Shown here: positions 63,092-64,000 of the stretch, one piece after another
How the letters are laid out: the number at the start of each line of letters is the position of its first letter
How positions within the stretch are numbered: position 1 is the stretch's first letter
Made by a program: the position numbers and the translations under genes
The notes under the pieces: generated by a model
The model's database searches: none
Told to the model about the DNA's origin: nothing
Seen by the model: only the letters and a program-made list of their open reading frames with translations
Origin: Leptolyngbya sp. FACHB-261
GTDB taxonomy: Bacteria; Cyanobacteriota; Cyanobacteriia; FACHB-261
Length of the DNA stretch: 64,000 bases
NCBI RefSeq assembly: GCF_014696065.1
Contig: NZ_JACJPL010000026.1
Span: forward strand, 744,001 to 808,000
Reading direction: 5' to 3'

Positions 63092-64000
63092 TTAATGACT
63101 TAGTGGTTGATTGGCGACTAACAGATCACGATTGAGGGGCAGCTTCACGGTAAAAACTGTACCAGCGCCAAGTTCACTGTTGACTGAAATCTGACCCCGG
63201 TGTAACTCTAGGCATTTTTGGACCATCGTTAGGCCCAAACCCGTACCAGGAATCCTGCCAACATTCTCAGCTCGATGAAAAGCTTCAAACATGTGTAGTT
63301 GATCGGCTGGAGGAATGCCAATGCCGGTGTCTCTCACCTGGAAGACGGCCTCTTCATTGGGGCAGGAAAGCTCTAAATAGACATTGCCTCCCCGAGGGGA
63401 ATACTTGATTGCATTAGAAAGCAGATTGCTCAGAATATGTCGCAAAAGATTGGCATCTAGACAAACATCCACGCACTGTCCCTGGCTCACGAAGACAATG
63501 TGATGGTCTGAGCTGGTTGTGAACTGTAACTCCTCAATCAATCCCCAACAGAAGCTCTCTAAATCAAGAGGAGCAGGGCGGAATTCTAATCTACCGCCTT
63601 CGGCTTTGCCAAGCGCTAAAACATCATTCAGCAGCTGATCCATTGCTTCAACAGATCTTTGAATTACATATAAATACTCCCGTCTTCTCTCTTCTGGTAA
63701 TTCGCGATTGTGCCTTTCCAGTAACTGAGCCGAAGACAGAATAGAGGTCATGGGGTTACGAAATTCGTGAGCGACCATCGACCAGAAACGGGATTTAAGT
63801 TCGCTCAGCTCCTTTTCCTTCTGTAGGGCCACCCGAATAGCTACTTCCGATAGACGTCTGCGCAAGGCTACTTCAATTGCAGCATGGAGATCTCGTTCGT
63901 CAAAGGGTTTGACAATATAGCCGAATGGCTCTGTCAGCTTAGCCCGCTGCAAGGTATTTTCATCTGCATAAGCAGTCAAATAAATTACAGGAATATCAAA
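63092..64000 (-). CDS. Receiver-histidine kinase protein, C-terminal part (runs off window)
   Basis: The frame is open to the right edge; the visible 302 residues begin [17 protein letters not shown]. That is the second half of a receiver domain (LTAYA, then [20 protein letters not shown]), followed by a short coiled linker and a HisKA domain with the phospho-acceptor His in [14 protein letters not shown]. HATPase motifs [18 protein letters not shown] and [16 protein letters not shown] are intact. A REC-HK arrangement without a membrane anchor is typical of cyanobacterial signalling clusters. Upstream of the hybrid kinase on the same strand. The N-terminus is not in the window. Confidence 0.9.
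   Translation of the reverse strand, partial: FDIPVIYLTAYADENTLQRAKLTEPFGYIVKPFDERDLHAAIEVALRRRLSEVAIRVALQKEKELSELKSRFWSMVAHEFRNPMTSILSSAQLLERHNRELPEERRREYLYVIQRSVEAMDQLLNDVLALGKAEGGRLEFRPAPLDLESFCWGLIEELQFTTSSDHHIVFVSQGQCVDVCLDANLLRHILSNLLSNAIKYSPRGGNVYLELSCPNEEAVFQVRDTGIGIPPADQLHMFEAFHRAENVGRIPGTGLGLTMVQKCLELHRGQISVNSELGAGTVFTVKLPLNRDLLVANQPLSH

Overview
The window comes from a cyanobacterium. The lineage markers are a cyanobacterial/plastid-type NdhB, a hybrid histidine kinase with a cyanobacteriochrome-like GAF domain, a cyanophycinase, a type IV pilin of the cyanobacterial PilA kind and a few HIP1 octamers (GCGATCGC at 30890, 31320 and 35077). Genus cannot be fixed from this stretch. No tRNA, rRNA, intact insertion sequence, prophage or CRISPR array was recognised.

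Layout. 1-5.9 kb: end of a Bmp-type ABC permease, a DUF981 membrane protein, three small ORFs, radA, a 1 kb gene-free stretch rich in short hairpins, and an ammonium transporter gene broken by several frameshifts and two Trp-to-stop changes. 6.2-24 kb: a surface glycosylation island. A type IV pilin is followed by a TPR protein with a GT9/heptosyltransferase-like domain, three tandem ~1000-residue proteins (methyltransferase-like domain, TPRs, SPINDLY/O-GlcNAc transferase-like GT41 domain), a TPR protein fused to a GH68-like five-bladed propeller, a conserved membrane-anchored protein and an O-antigen ligase/Wzy-like protein with TPRs. 24-29 kb: SAM methyltransferase, glmS (makes the UDP-GlcNAc precursor), an exported rhodanese and two gene remnants.

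29.2-35.1 kb: a four-gene signalling operon: a response regulator/glutaredoxin-like/thioredoxin reductase-like fusion lacking all expected redox cysteines, followed by three tandem histidine kinases with N-terminal cyclic-nucleotide-binding folds; the middle kinase has a degenerate ATP-binding site. 35-38.4 kb: upp, urc4 (DUF1688) and urc1 (GTP cyclohydrolase II-like), the core set of the URC uracil-degradation pathway. 38.7-50.6 kb: PHP phosphoesterase, orphan PotA-like ATPase, GT39 glycosyltransferase, GerMN lipoprotein, a secreted cyanophycinase with a PEP-CTERM-like tail, ndhB, topA and a small acidic protein.

51-54.2 kb: a complete SsuABC/TauABC-type importer operon ending in a stand-alone allophanate-hydrolase C-terminal-domain protein, suggesting uptake of a small nitrogen compound. 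54.2-56.6 kb: membrane-anchored/exported MsrB and a sugar-porter MFS protein. 57-64 kb: a signalling block on the minus strand: a histidine kinase running off the edge, a 1514-residue PAS/GAF hybrid kinase with receiver and Hpt domains, and a receiver-PP2C (RsbU-like) phosphatase 20 bp behind it.

The two most system-like and least described loci are the TPR glycosylation island (6.2-24 kb) and the REC-TrxR/triple CNB-kinase operon (29.2-35.1 kb).
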